64,000 bases of DNA, from NCBI RefSeq assembly GCF_038443385.1, contig NZ_CP151726.1, positions 7,502,001 through 7,566,000 on the forward strand. The letters are read 5' to 3'. The notes below the pieces were generated by a model. It searched no databases and had not been told where the DNA came from. It worked only from the letters and a program-made list of their open reading frames with translations. This stretch comes from Stieleria varia. GTDB lineage: Bacteria > Planctomycetota > Planctomycetia > Pirellulales > Pirellulaceae. Positions 41,501 to 56,500 of the stretch are shown here, in pieces. The position numbers and the translations under genes were made by a program. Every line of letters begins with the position of its first letter. The stretch's first letter is position 1.

Positions 41501-44500
41501 TCGGTCGCTTGGACAGTCACCAGGAAAGGAACGTCGGAAACCTCCAACCCGGTGACGTTGTTGATGCGAAGTTCCGAGCCGACCACCGAAAAACGGCCGC
41601 CTGGGTTGTCGACGATGATCAACGTGTGCGTGTCCCCGGCATCATCGTCGAGCGTGGTCAACGTCGCAATGGTGCTGCCGGCGGTCACCGACGGCGTGAT
41701 CGTTTGGCGATTGGCGATGATCGCCAGGGGCGAGTCATTCTCGCCAGTGATGGTCACGGTCACCGTGGCTGGATCACTGACGGCTCCCTGCGAGTCGACG
41801 ACGGAGTAGGTGAACGTGTCCGTCGTGGTTTGACCGTGGGCGAGCGAGGCAAACACACCATTGGGATCGTATCGGTAACTTCCGTCAGCTTCGACACGAA
41901 CAATCGCACCGGAAGGCAACGTGACGTTGCGACTTACCGAATCGGCATTTCCTTGAACACTGGCTACGAGTCGTGTGTCGCTCGTGTCCGCATCGGCATC
42001 GCTGGTCAATAAGCCGAGAGCCCGGGTATGAGCCATGATTCGTTCGGCGGGAAGAGCGATGTTGTAAAGAGCGACTTCATCAATCGTTCCGGTGAAGAAC
42101 TCACCATTGACTCCTGAGACGCCGCCGGTGTGATAGCGAGTGTCTTGAGAACGTCCACCGATGGCGCTGGGAAAACTGTCGTGTCTTGAGACTTCACCGT
42201 TGGTAAACGCTGTGTTAGTGAAACCGACGTTCCGCCCGTTGACGTACAGACGGAGAGTCTGACTTTCCCACACGCCGACGACCACGTAGGTTGTGTCGTG
42301 AGCGATCGGTGTTTTGACGAACTGAAAATCTTCCGAATCCCATGCGGCAAAGTAAAGTTCGCCAGCGTCGATGTAGAGGTTGAACCCATTGTCGGTGCCT
42401 CCCTGTTCATAGAGCGTTTGACGCGAGAATACTTCGTCGGCGTTGAAGATTAGTTCGATGGTCTTCTGCGCGGCGTCGTCGTGGATCGACAGGCTTCCGG
42501 GAATCTCGATCAGATCCGTTCCATCCAGACGCACGGCTCGGTCGCTGGCGGTGGGCACGAGTCCCGGTCCACCTAGCGTGACACCTTCGCCGATCAGACC
42601 ATCGGGAGAGGAGGGCGATCGTTCATTGCGGGCAACCGTTCCCTCGGTTTCGCCGAGACGCCAGTACGCCGCAGGTCCGTCACCGATCACCGCGTCGTCA
42701 TACTCACCGGTACGCACCGTCACGATGCCTCCGGCTTTCACCGTGATGTCGTCGGCGATGGCGACCGGTACGTCATTCGTTCCTCTGATCGTGATTTCCA
42801 GCGTTGAGGCGACGTTGGATGCTTCGTCCGTGATCGTGGTCTGGAAGGTGTCCACCAACGTGGCTCCCGTGCCCAGCCGTTGGACGGCGGGGTGACTGGA
42901 ATCGAGCGTGTACTCGTAGTTCCCATCGACCGACCAGTTGAGTGTTCCGTACTCACCAATTACGTCTGTTGAATCATCCGTTACGCCGTTGACTTCGGCA
43001 ACCGACAATCGCCGAGCGAAGAACTTGACTTCGTTCAGACCGACCGCGTCGCCCCCTTGTAAACCAGGTTCGCCGAAGTAGTTGTCGGTGATCGTCAGAC
43101 GCACCGTATCGGCAACAATAAAATCGCCGAACAGGAACTCGTCGGGCGTGACATGGCCGAACAGCGACCTGCGTGTTCCTTCGATCGCTGAACCAAAGGT
43201 CTCGCCGTTGTCGCTTGAGAATTCGAGACGGAAGCTCTTTGCATCACTGGCGCTGGGCTGACTTGCGTCCAGGAAGTATGAGAGAAACAGGATTCCTTGC
43301 AGCTCGAACGTGCCACCCAAATCGAACTGCAAAACCGGAGCTTCCCCTGATTCAAAATAATCCAAACCGCTTGACTGCGTCACCCAGGCGTTTTGATCGG
43401 TCGCGATCGCATCAGGAAAAGAGAAGAAAACACTGGTCGAATTGATGAAGACGTTAATGCCGCTGTCATCAACCAATCGGTCCACGGAAAACGCCTCGCT
43501 GCCAGCGTTCAAAGCGGCACTGGCTGGCGTCACCACGATTCGCTGATCGACATCGACATCGTTGGCGACCAGATTGCCCGAAACGCTCTTTGATGCGTCC
43601 TCATCGATTTTGTTTCGATCGACAACTGGAATCGGCAGGTCGTTCACGCCAGCAACGGGAATCGTCGCCGTAGCGATCGCTTGGCCTCCCGCTTCATCGG
43701 TAATGATGTATGTGAAGGTGTCGAACACGCCATCACCACGCGGAATGGAATTGATTGTTTCCGACACGGTCGGATCGAAGGTGACGGAGCCATCGGGGTT
43801 CAAGGAAACACGAGCTCCGTTGGCCGATAGCGGACTAACGGAGAGGATCGAAAGCGTGTCGTAGATTCCAAAGTCGGTATCGTTGCCCAATAAGTCGGCG
43901 CTAGCAATCGTCAGAATCGTGTTCTCATCACTAAAGGCGAGCGTCTCATCCACCGCGACGGGTGCGACGTTTTGGACCGTCACCTGGATCGCTTGTGTGC
44001 GGGACGCGCCGTCGTTGTCGGTGACCGTCAACGTCGCGGTGTAGATTCCGTCTTGTGCGTAAACGTGCGATGATTCGATCGCCCCACCGACGACCTGCAC
44101 GTCGTCAATCGTGTTGCCATCGCCCCAGTCCAGATCGAAGGTATGTGTGTCGCTTCCGAAATCAAAGATCGTAGCGGTCAGCGTTACCGATGAACCCTCG
44201 AAGCCTTCAATACTGTCGACAGTGATCACCGGTGCAGCGTTTTCGATGTTGAGCGCTAATCCGCCGGCCACTCGCGAGATCAGCGTGCCGGGGCCGTCCT
44301 CGACGATGCGAATGGTATCGGTGACTGCCAGTCCGATGGTGTAGGAACCCTGATCAGTCGGGGTGAACTCGTACACCGCGTCGGTGCTGACGTTCAAGAC
44401 CGGACCGCTGCCGACCTGCACCGTCCACTGGTAAGCACGCTCGCTGATGACATCGATTTCAGGCAATCCTGTCACTGAAAATCTGAGCGTGTCGCCTTCT

Positions 44501-47500
44501 TTAGAAGCCGCAGTCGGAGCGACGATCTGGATCGGATTGGGGGAAGCGACGGTGAAGGTGGTCGTTTCGGTATGTGAAAGTCGCGACTGTTCGACACCAT
44601 CGGTTAGGAAGACATCATCGATCTTCAGTACGACGGTGTAAGATCCCGGTTGGTCAGGAACGAACCGGATGTCCGCCGAAGTTCCGACAACAGGTTGCGT
44701 ACCGCCGGTGATCGTCCACGCATATTCACGTGTTGCCGTTTGACTGGTTCCACGAAGTCCGCCGGCCGGAGCGAGCAGGCTGGAACCAGTTGACGAAAGC
44801 GTCACGACGCTGCCCGCCGTCGGGTTGGTTTCCGGCAGCGTGACAACAGCGATTGGATTGACAACGAACGTGGCGGCTGATACCTGAGCCGAGTTGAGCG
44901 GATCAGGGAACACCGATACACCGCCATCGGAGTCGGTGACCGTCAGCTTAACGACATAGGTTCCGGCAAACTCCGGTGTGAAATCGAACTCGATCTCATC
45001 GGAGGCTAGGTTGGCTTGACCGTTGTTCGTGGTGACTTCCCACAGATAGGTAAATGTTTCCATTTCACCTGGATCGAACACATCACGTGCGTCCATAAAA
45101 ATCGGCGAACCGACTTGCAGAGGTCCGGTGTCGTTTGTATTCAGGCTACCAATTGTCGGTGCTGCGTTGCCTACGTTGAACGTGACATTCGACGTGTCAA
45201 CTCCACCGTCGCCGTCGTCAGCCGATACCGATATTGTATAAACCCCATCCGTGTTGAACGTATAGTCACTGCTAAAGATGTCCGGAACGTCTAGCGATTG
45301 CGAAACCGTCTTCGCAGTGAGCGGTATGTCAATCGAAATTGAAGTGCCGATTGATTCACCTGGAAACGCTTGCGTGAAGACAACATTTGCCGGTTGTCCC
45401 GAACCATCATCATCCAATACAGACACTTCGATGTTGTTGAATGAACCGGGAAAAGGACCATGGATGCGGAGGGTACCTAAATCACGATGCGGACCTAAAT
45501 CCAAGACAAACTCGTTGCCAAAACCATCGAGCGTGAACACTTGAACGCCATTCTGCAAGATTCCGTCGAAGGCGAGGTCAGGGTTGCCATTAATGACTGT
45601 CCCCACAAACGACTCAAGCGATGCGTCGAACTGTGGCAACGCAAGGTCAAAGTCTTGAACGAACCTGACCGTGTCTGGTTGAATTCCAGCTGCAAAGGCT
45701 TCGATCTCGGCGATTTGAAGCCTGTCACTTGTGGGATTCAGTGAGCGAATGCGAATATATCGGCCGGCAACGCCTTGATCTAAGAGTGTTGCGTCTAGCC
45801 CCAGAGGGCTGCTGTCTTTCAGTACGTTGCTGGAACCGCCATTGAATGTCAACCATAGTCGCAAGTCGGACACGTTCCCACGCTGGCCATTGACGAGTTG
45901 TTGTATTTCGGATTCTGACAAAGTTCGATTCCAAACTGCAAACTCGTCCAGCGTCCCGTGAAGCGATGCTTGAGGATCAAATCCTGTCTCGCGAATCGTT
46001 TGCCCGACGAATAGTCGACCTGGCTTGATGTCGAGTCGCTGCAGCGGATCGATGAAGGTTCGAGAACCAACAGACTGACCGTCAACGAAGAACTCCGCAG
46101 TATTTGACTGTTGATCTACCACCAACGCCGCATGATGGAAGGTTTGATCGAGGAACTGTGGCACAGACCAGAACACACTCTCACCGTTGACAAACAAAAC
46201 TAAATTCTCGTTCTGAATGTTGATCTGAAACTCTTGGTCGGACACATTTGGTTCGCTCGAACCGCTGATGACCGTGTGTCTATCCTTGTCGACGGACTTA
46301 AACCAGAACGTGGTGGTCAGATTCGAGGCGCCATCTAGCACCCGGTGATCTAGCGAAACCGTATCGTTTTCGAAAAACATCGCTTTGGGATTCAGATCCG
46401 TTGTTATCCCATCCGGGGCTGTGACCAGGATCTCTGTTGTCAATTTGTTGATGTCGGCTCGGCTCGGATCAAAGACAGAAACTTCACCGACCAGTGCGTT
46501 GTCAATGGCGATGGGGATACGAACCCTGTTGGTGGGCGGTTGTGGTACATCGTCCGACCACAATGCGGGTGCGAAGACTCGTGCTTCGTGGCGACCTGTT
46601 TGGTCCGCGGCGACGGTTCCCTCGCCTTCATTGAACAGCCATGCGCTGACAAGGCTTGGCTCGCCGACAATGGAGTTTTCTTGCAAGAGAATGGGGATGA
46701 CGTCGCTCGGAAGAGCAATGTTCCACATCCGCGTTGAATCGAGATTGCCGAAAAAATTTGGGTTCAAGCGGTCATCGGCGGCAAGATTAAATGGCCGCGA
46801 AATACCGGTCACTGGTTGATACGTCGCACTCAGCGATTCAGCGATCAGGTTGCCATCGACGTACAAACGCTTGACGCCAGTTACCACTCCCGAACCATTC
46901 GGGGCACTAGTGGCTTCAAACGTTGCGGCGACATGAACCCACTGGCCGGCTTGTGCGACAGGGCCAGAGCTACCTACAAGCGAGTTCGCACCCGTGATGA
47001 ACTGCCATTGGTTCTGGCCGTTGAGTTCAATCGAGAATCCATCATCGCCTCTGCGCCCCGTGATCGCGATCGTTCGTGCGGTGTTGGCACCCGTCGCACT
47101 TACGTTGACCCATGTATCGAAGGTAAAACTTTCTGGGTTGAGCTGCGACGAAAACGGGATACTGACAAAGCTACCACTTCCATCAAATTGGAGCGAATGG
47201 TCGCCAGAGAGCGACAGCGTTTGTCCTTCTTTAATGTTAGTGTTCTCCAAGAAGTTCGGTGCAAAGGAAACTTCAGGAGCGACATTTCGAATCACCAGCG
47301 GGAATGTTTTGTCATGAACCGTGACGGTGGCGATACCGTTATCGAGCGCAACGAGTTCGGAGTTCTCGATCACAACGGGTCCGGTGAGAACAACGTCCGT
47401 TCCCCAGCTCGGCCCGTTCACGAAAGTGCCATTGGCTCCGGCGATGCCAATGTCCGCTACGGTTGTTCCCGAACCTTCGTTGAGTCGCCAATAAGCGAGG

Positions 47501-50500
47501 GGATTTCCCGTTACGAGGGTTCCCAAATCGCCACGGCGGACTCCATTAATCTCAGCAACGGAAAGTGATTCGTTCCACACGCCAACGTCATTAAGTTGCC
47601 CGACAAATGCTTCTGAGTTTTGTGTACGACCGAGGAAAAAAGCGGATGTCGATGTGCGTGCGGGTGTCGTTCCGGCAACCGACCCCAGCGAGACACCGTC
47701 GTGGAAAAACTCCACGGAATTGTTAGGCTTCATTACGGCGGCAACATGGGCCCAAGCGTTGAGAGGGATCGTGACGGGAACCTTGTAGTCTTGAACACCG
47801 AATGCCGTGAAAACAAGTTGGGAATCGACCAAGCCAAATCCCCAACCACTCGTGCCCGATCCTCGGCTGATGATGCGGCGGAATCCCGTGACGCTCTCCG
47901 GTTTGATCCAAGCGGCGACGGTAAAGTTGTTGGTCAAGTCTCCTAATGCCGGCACAACGCCGAGGCTCACTCCATCGTTGATGCCATCAAAGCGTGGCGA
48001 TGCGTAACTTATGATTCCTGGACTTGCTCCACTGCCTTCCCTGACAACAAAATTGGTGAATTCAGGAACAACTGTCGCGGCTGGATCGAGCGTCAGCGTT
48101 TCAAGATTTGGCAGTTCGCTCAGCGTGTCTAGCGTTTGGGTTGCCAAGAAATCGACGCCGGTCCCTTCCAAACGAAGTTCCGTCAGCGACCCTAGATTCG
48201 CCAACTCCGAAATATCTGTGATGTTCGATTGGCCGCTCAAATTGAGTGACTTAAGGCGAGTGAGCCCTACCAGTTCACCGTCCATCGTGCCGATGAAAGC
48301 TAGCTCGGCAAGATCCGCGTTATCGAGCGATCCGGATGAACTCGATGACAGATCGAGATGCTGTAAGTTTGTCAGTCGTTCGATGCCTGCAAAACTGGAT
48401 ACGTCAAAGCCAGACGCATCGAGCGAAGTAATCGATCCAACTTGGCTCAATGATATCGGTTCATGGAATTGGAACTCTGGCAGTTTTTCCAAAGTGAATG
48501 CATTCAGAATGGGGTTGTTCCCAAACGAACTGCGCAGTTCGATGCTCAGCGTTGAACTCGTTGCGACAAACGTGTGCGTCACAACAGTTGCCTGAGTTGG
48601 ATTAACGACGCCAACTTGCGATGAAGGAATCTCTAGATTGGACGCTACTTGAACCCCATCAATGAACACATCGGGCAACTGATCGAGATCCAAGATTCCA
48701 ATCCCCAGCAATATCTGCAGTTTATACGCGTCGCCTGGAATCACGTTGGCGAGGTTGACTTCGAGCGGCTCATCACTAAAGTCGCTGGCGCGGAGATGTT
48801 GCATCGCCTGTTCGAGAAGATCGTCGTTGACCGAAGAACCGAACTCAGCGGGGAAAGCGTCTGAGCGAGATGACGTCCTGTTTAATCTTGAGATAGTCAC
48901 ACCGGATACATTTTCGTCCGTGAAGTCTGCGTCAACAATTTTGCCAACGGCCGCTCCGCCAGCGTTTACTGCGTACACAAATTTTCCGGTGAGATCGAGC
49001 CCTTCGCCTGGATCGCCCCCTGAAAATGTCGACACGGTCGTTGATGCAAAAGTGGGCTTGAAGGCCGCCGTAATTGGATTTCCGAGTGCGTTATGAATTG
49101 CAGCAAGAAGATGTTCGTCCGCGACCGTAAAGATCGGATCAATCTCTGGCAGACTGCTTCCGGCAACCGTTTCACGGTCAATCGGCGCGACTAAGATTGG
49201 ATCAGCCACATCGCGATCACGCACTTCCGTCGGCTCGGCGGTAAAGCTGTCGGCACCACTGCCGCCAAAGATGCGATCAAGGTCGCTGTTGCCAACAAGC
49301 GTGTCGTCTCCTTCGTCGCCTGAAATGACATCGCGGTCGGGATGCGTTTCGTTTCCACTGGCTCGACCTCGGATCGGTGCGTCGAACTCGATTTGAAAAC
49401 GCAATCCTTCGTCACCGGTTACTCGCAAGAAATAGGTTCCCGCTTCGAGTCCTCGCAGATCGTAGGCACGTTGATTGTTCAACACGACGCGGCCTTCGGC
49501 GTCCAGCAAATCGCTGCTGACATCGTCACCTGAGAAACGAATGGCGTCACCGCCAACAGCATCACCGAGCGTGGTGAACTGGAACCAGCGTTCTTGTGTG
49601 TTATCAATAAAGAACGGCTCACTGCCATCCGCAAAAACTTCCGTTCTGCCCGTGCCGCGATCAACCACAAAAGATCCGCTTCCAGCAACGGAGAAGTTCT
49701 CGAGAACATCAAACGATTCCGGGACCTCAACTGTGGGACGACTGCCGTAGATAACGAACGAGTTCTGTCCAGCAGGGATCGACAGGTCGTCGATGCCGTC
49801 GGCATTCAAATCGAGGGTCGATGGAGCAAACGACGGCACCGATTCAACAGTCGCCCCCAGGATGACGAGACGGGAGCCACTCGACGTCAGCTTCTCAATC
49901 GTCACGCTCTGCAGTTGACGATTCGGATCGACGGCAAACCGATGACCAAACACTGCGGGGTCGTTGGCATTGGAAAAGACATTCCCCGCAGCACGGTCCA
50001 TACCATCGATCAGATTGTAGCGAACGGCATCGCCCTGCACGCTTCCATCAACGATTTCATTGAACCAATCATCAACGCGAGTGCGCAGCCTCACGTCCCC
50101 ATCGGCATAACGAAGCGTGACCGCGATGTCGCTGCTGCCGATGGTTGAAAGTCCGAATAGATGCAGTGCCGAGACCGAATGATTGGAAACGCTGAAGGTT
50201 CGCGAACTGCCGACCTGTTGCAACAGCAAAGCATTGAGACCATCGTCGGAATTACGATAAGCGAGTTGGACATCGGGATGAAATGCATTGGCGGGAAAGA
50301 ATCCGTCATCCGGCAGACCGTTTCCATTTTCCGGACTACTATTCTTCGCCCACACATCGGTCAGCAGGCGATGTCCAGAGTCGTCGATCGCATTGTCGAC
50401 ATTGTCATCGGTACCATCGGATCGGTTACGGATCGCATCTGCATTGAACACACTTCGAAGGTCAACCTGATCGACGCTGACAAAGGGTGTTCCATCGAAA

Positions 50501-53500
50501 GGAACAACATCGTCTGCGTCCGTGAGCGACAACGTTCCCGTTCGGTCGCCGATGGAATGGAAGACATGAATCAGATGCGCACCGTCCGCTGCGAAGGAAG
50601 TGACGGCAAGATCTGCTTTGCCGTCACCAGAATAGTCGCCTGCGGTGACAGCTAGATGTTGACCGGGGATGATCCATTGCGGCTCATTTGAAATCGAGTT
50701 GAGGTCCTCCCCTCCTTCGTAAATGCGAATCTCGGATGGCGTGCTCAAGGCGACTTCATCGAATCCATTGCTATTTAGATCCCCTAACGGAGTCGCCAAC
50801 CCTGCGTCTAGGAAATTATCGACTACAACCTTGCTCTTTCGCTCAATCAACGGGATTCCGAGGTTCGAAGTGAGACCAGTGGCGATGCTTGTTTCCGAGC
50901 CAGTTGAGTCGACTCGAATGGTTTGATTAGCCGTGGTGAAAGTCATCGACCAACTTTGGATGACTGCGGATGTACTACCCGCAGAATTGAACAACAACAG
51001 ACTCCACGTTCCATTGGCAGACCGGCCGTTGAAATGAGAAAGTGGTTCGGTGGGACGAAAGGACCCTGTAACCGGTTGGCCAGCGGTTCCACTACTGACA
51101 TCATCGATCAGACTCGATTGCGCATCGTCGAGTTGAATATTGAAGCCGTTTCTATGTCCCACATCCGAGAGGAGCGTAACCGTAGCCGCGTTAGGCGACA
51201 GTAACATCGCCTGGAAACCGCTGTTGCCGCCACTGAGTCCAGTAACGTTTACGTCAACGACTACCTTTTGGATTTCCGACAAATCTGCAATCTGTACCTC
51301 AATCGACTGTGACCGTGAATTGGAGGTCGGAATCGTGAGCGGTTCGTTTTTATTGACCGTCGTCGTCCTGGTGACTGGTGTCGTATTACGAATCCCCAGT
51401 GGTGTGACACCTGTTTCGATCACTTCGAGTTGATTGGTAGCAGCGCCGGTCGCGCCCGAGAATCCGGTAAAGAACAGGACTCCAGCGGATGTAAACCCAG
51501 CTCTTACAGAACTGCGAATCAATACATCGCCTTCATTGCCTAGCAATTTGGTGACATTTGCTGATTGGATCGCCGCATTCAGTTTCGTCAGGAACGATTC
51601 ACGTGTTTCGCTTCCATTCGCTGCAACTGCCACGCTTATGTTCGTCGTGGCAAGATTCTGCGCGATGCTATTGCTCAGTAAATTTCCGCTATATTCGGCT
51701 TTGATTGTAAACCTGACGGTCGAGCCGGGAACCAAAACGATTGGGGCATCACCAAGTAGCAAGGCAGTTATTCCACGCTGGCCTTTCACACCAAATCCAG
51801 CTTGGTAAACGGCGGGTTCATCGATTGCAAGCGATATTCCGCTTCCCCCTTCGGCCGTCGCAAACGATAATCGCCCGCCCTTGATGGTTGCTTGAACCCT
51901 ATTGGCCAACACAGATTCGTTGATCGCTGAATTGATACGATCTCGAATTTCAGTTGCCGTATCGACCGCTGTTGGCGTTACCTTGATTTCTGACACGTGA
52001 TCGCCGACGGATATTCGCAGCGTGGACTCGACACCAGGCATGATGGATATCGGCGACTGTGCCGCAATGATGGCAGGATCGACTTCCAGAATATCGATCG
52101 TTGCCTGGGCAGATCCAAACCCTAACAATGCTAATCCGCTACCTTCTAAGTCTCCTAGAACACTCGGCTGGAGCGCAACGGGAAACCTCGTGTCGATCTG
52201 AGTCAACGCATCGCTTAAGCCAAGTTCTTCGGCGGTCGACAATGCCAATATCTGTCCCGAGAATACGTAACCAAGTGGAAATTGACCGGGAACCGTCGAA
52301 GTAGCACCGATGGAGGTTCCCGTCGTCAATAGAAGGTCACTGAGTCCGTCTCCCGTGAGATCGCCAACTTCGACGCGCGTCGTCGGACGGTTTCCAAGGA
52401 CGGCAATCCCTGCCTGACGCTGTGCTTCGTTCGACTCAATGCGAATAACAGTCGAGTTCTTGTCGTTGCCGGTTGTCCTCAGATCGTTGACTGCAAACGT
52501 TTGGTTCCAATATCGCGGCCAAGCAAGTCTCTTTGTCGAATCGTTTGGGTTCACCCCCACATCGACACCGCCAAAAACAATCGTGACGACTGTGTCGAAG
52601 TCATCACTGCGCACAAAAGCCAAGTCTGCGATGCCGTCTCCATTGAAGTCGCCAAACTGCTTTGCTGGTGATCCTAACACGGATCGATCGATCACGATGT
52701 TGGCGGCGTGCGTGGTCAACTCCAAATCGCTGACAGAGTAGGGACCGAATATGATGTAACTGGTGACCGCGTCTGTGAACAGAAAATCAGCGTGTCCATC
52801 CGCGTTGAAATCGCCAATGTTCGTCAGTGCCGACAACTGGCCCGGTTGTTGACTCGCAACGCCGAATGCATGGTCGTTAATTGGCTGGGGGATGTCCGCG
52901 TTTAAATCGATTCCGCGGCGAGCAACGTCGATCGGCAACGTCGGCGTAGCAAGATCATAACGATAGATTTCCGAAACAAACTGGCCCGGTACGAAGCCCT
53001 CTGGTAGCAGCGGAGTCGATGGGTAAGCGGTCGTCGCGTTTTCAGGTGTGTGACCGAAGACGGTATCATTGCCACCATTACCCTGAAGATCGTCATTTCC
53101 TAAACCTCCGACGATGAAATCATTTCCGGGGCCACCGAAAATGGTGTCGTCTAGCGGAGTACCAAAAGCGATGTCGTTGCCTGAACCTAAATCAATCGTT
53201 ACAGCGGTTTCTCGAGCACCTTGCTGGAAATCGCCGCTATCGATTCCCCATTCTTCGAAGAGATCGGGATCAAAACGGCTGTCGATCACGGTTGTCGAAC
53301 CGCTCACATCAATCGGCAGGAACTTGAACTCGGGATCGGCCCGAACGACATCGTCCCCGCCGCGCATGACGAACTCCGTCCGCTCGATATCGCGCGTCTG
53401 ATAGAACAGATATTCTTGCTCGTAAACGGTAGGTTCATCGTCAGACTGCGTCGGAACGCCGCTAGTGTCCACACTTCCGTCGGTGTTGACGAACGTGGTC

Positions 53501-56500
53501 TGGTACTGCTGTAAACCGATGTCCCAAACCAGACTCGTGAACTCGTAGCGATGCAAGCCTGTGTTGTAACGAATCGACGCAAAATCGGGGACCGGTAAAC
53601 CGCGTCGATCCAAATCGCCACCGAGGACCAAAACACGATCCTCGCCATCGCCGCCGATGAATTGATCGCTGAAGGTGGGAATGAAGGTCTGTGTCGCCGG
53701 ATCGAATTGCGTGTTGGGCTGGTTGCCCAGCAGTGGCAAGGCATCGGGAATGATTTGGAAGGTGTCGTCGCCTGGGCCACCGAACAACAAGTCGCTGGCA
53801 CCGCGATCGCGTCCACCGGTCAGCACGTCGTTGCCAAGGCCGCCAAAGATGAAGTCCTCGCCCGCGCCGCCTTGCAGGATGTCGTTGCCAGCACCGCCCA
53901 AGATCACGTCGCGGCGGACGGTGTCCGATCGCAACGACATCGCGATCGCCGGGGTTCCGTCGCCCGTGGTGACCGCATCACCGGTCAAGTTGATTCTCAG
54001 ATCGTAAAGCGTCGGAATTCTGTTGCCGCTGACCTTCAACAGGTACCGCTGACCACCGGACAATCCAGCCAATGAAACTTCCGACCGATCTCCCGAGCCC
54101 GTGACCGCAATCTCCGAAATCAAGGATTCCTCGTCAAACGGATCGTCTGCCGTCGCGTCAACGCGGAAAATCTCAAGGTCCAGCGCATCGATGGCCGAAC
54201 CGCTGGCAAGTTCAATCCTTGCGCCAGGATCAAAGTCGGCTTGGAACGTGAATGCGAACCAGTCCACATCGTCGGGGCTGTCCAGTGACAGATCGTTGAA
54301 ATTCACAGCCGACGTTTCGAACGTTGAATCATTGAACACGCGATCAACGAGCGCATCGACAGGGCCAGCCGGACTGACCAAGTCGAAGGCAAGCAACGGG
54401 ATGTCATTGCGTCCAGCGATATTGGAGTTCAGAGCACTGCGAGAGCTTTCCGCACGGTCGACCAGAATCGCGTTGCCTCCTTGAATCGTGATCACGTCAT
54501 CTCCCGCACCGCCATCGACCCACACGGTCTTCTGAACCGTCGGTCCGACATTGATGATGTCGTTTCCATCGAGAGCATCGATCAAGATCACCAGGAAGTC
54601 ACCTTCGGGTGGAAGCAAGCTGGCGATCAGCGCATCGGCCACAGGCGGGGCAATTCCCGAAGCCGCCACGCTGGCAAGCGTTTCGCCACGGGCCGCTGGA
54701 TCGGTTTCGCTTTGCAATTGATCCAGCTTGAACGCCAGATCCTCGGCGCTCCAGACTGCATTCCCTTCACCATCAGTTGCGTTGAAGTCCAGCTTGACCT
54801 GAGCGGCAAAGGAGAAGTTGCCATTGTTTTCGGTCAACCTCGTGATCAGGTGATGATCGGTCAACAGTCCCGGTTCGGTGACAAAGTCGACGTTGATTCG
54901 GTCGTCCGCATTGCTGCCGCCCACATACCAAACTTGGTCGGACTCGCGGGCGTACTCTTTCCACTCGTCACCGGCCAGCGATCCGTCAAGCGATTCGAAC
55001 GTCGTGCCATCGCTGCGAAACAACACGTCATCGCCACCGTTGCCATACATGAAGTCCAGCGTCGTGCCGCCATACAATTCGTCCGCCTGCTCGCTGCCAA
55101 GCATCCGATTCAGACCGGTGACTTCTTGCACCCGCGCCAAACGGACCGGACCGATCACGATGGCATCGTCGAGATCCAAAATGCCGTTGTCGTTCAGGTC
55201 GCCATCGTCGGTTGCCAATTTTCCTTCGTCATCGACAAAGACGCCGAACTCACTTCCATCGAGCTCGGGATCGAAGCTCCATGCAAACATTTGATTCGTG
55301 CCTTGGCCGCCGATCAAATCATCATTGCCCTGGCCAGCAAACAAGACGTCCTGATCGCCGGTGGATCCGCCGCCACCATCACCCCACAGTCGATCGTCGC
55401 CGCCAAAGCCGAACATTGTATCGCTGCCAATGCCGCCGTCCAAACGATCGCGACCATCGCTGCCGATCAATAGGTCATTGCCGCTGTTGCCGTCGAAGAC
55501 GCCCACAAAGTCGTTCGACCGATTGGACAACGATGAAATGTCAGTAACATCAAAATTTGCCGGCAATGAAAAGCCATCCGGCAGCGCGCCAGCGATCTCC
55601 GCCACGTCCGTAAAGAATCCAATCGTATCATCACCCGCAAGACCTGCGATGCGGAATTGTTCGATCAGAAAATCGCCGTTGCTATCCAACATGTCAACGA
55701 TGATTTCCTTGCTCTGCCCTGAACCATTGTCATAGAACACGACGGCCTTGCCGAAATCAGCGCCAGCCTCTGTGTTGGTTCCGATCAAAATCGTGTCATT
55801 GCCGCTGGTACCATCGATCGACAAGATATCCGTCGCGTTATCATCGGGCGTCGTGTCGCCAGGCGCATTGCCAACGTGACCTTTGATCGTATCGGTTCCC
55901 GGATCCAGATGCCCGTCGGAACCAAGCGACGTTGGCAAAACAAAGATGTCAATTCCCCCGCCGCCAAACTGAAGGTCGCTTCCCTGTTGGCCGTCGATGT
56001 AATCGGTCCCCGCCCCGCCCCAGATCTCGTCATCGCCGCCACCGCCGAAGAGTTGATCTTCGCCGCTGCCACCAAACAGTTTGTCGTCGGCTCCATCAAC
56101 GTCCGCCTGCGTCCCCAATGCCGCCAGATCATGTGTCAGATACTCGGGGCCAACAAACTCGTCTCCAGAAATGAAGTCGTTGCCGCCGCCTCCGTCGAGG
56201 ACTTCTTTGCGTGCATTGCCGTGCAAGAAGTCACCGCCGGATTCGCCGAACAATTGATCGCCGACCAGAGTTGATTGCGTATCGTATCCTGAGAGATTCG
56301 CCATCGCGGGGGCAAAGGCGAACAGCGTATCGCGACCTTCGCCGCCGTACAGTCGCTGGCCCGCTTGATCGGCCCCGTTGCCAGCGTCCCCTTTCAGCAG
56401 ATCGTCGCCACCATCACCGTACACTTGATCAATGCCATCTCCACCGTGTAAGACATCATCACCCGCCCCGCCGCGAATCACATCGTCGCCAGCACCGCCA

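Noticed and set aside
54481..55473. 330-codon plus-strand frame inside giant 2
   Set aside because: Shadow of the RTX repeats on the coding strand; similar shadows occur all through 38.5-64 kb.
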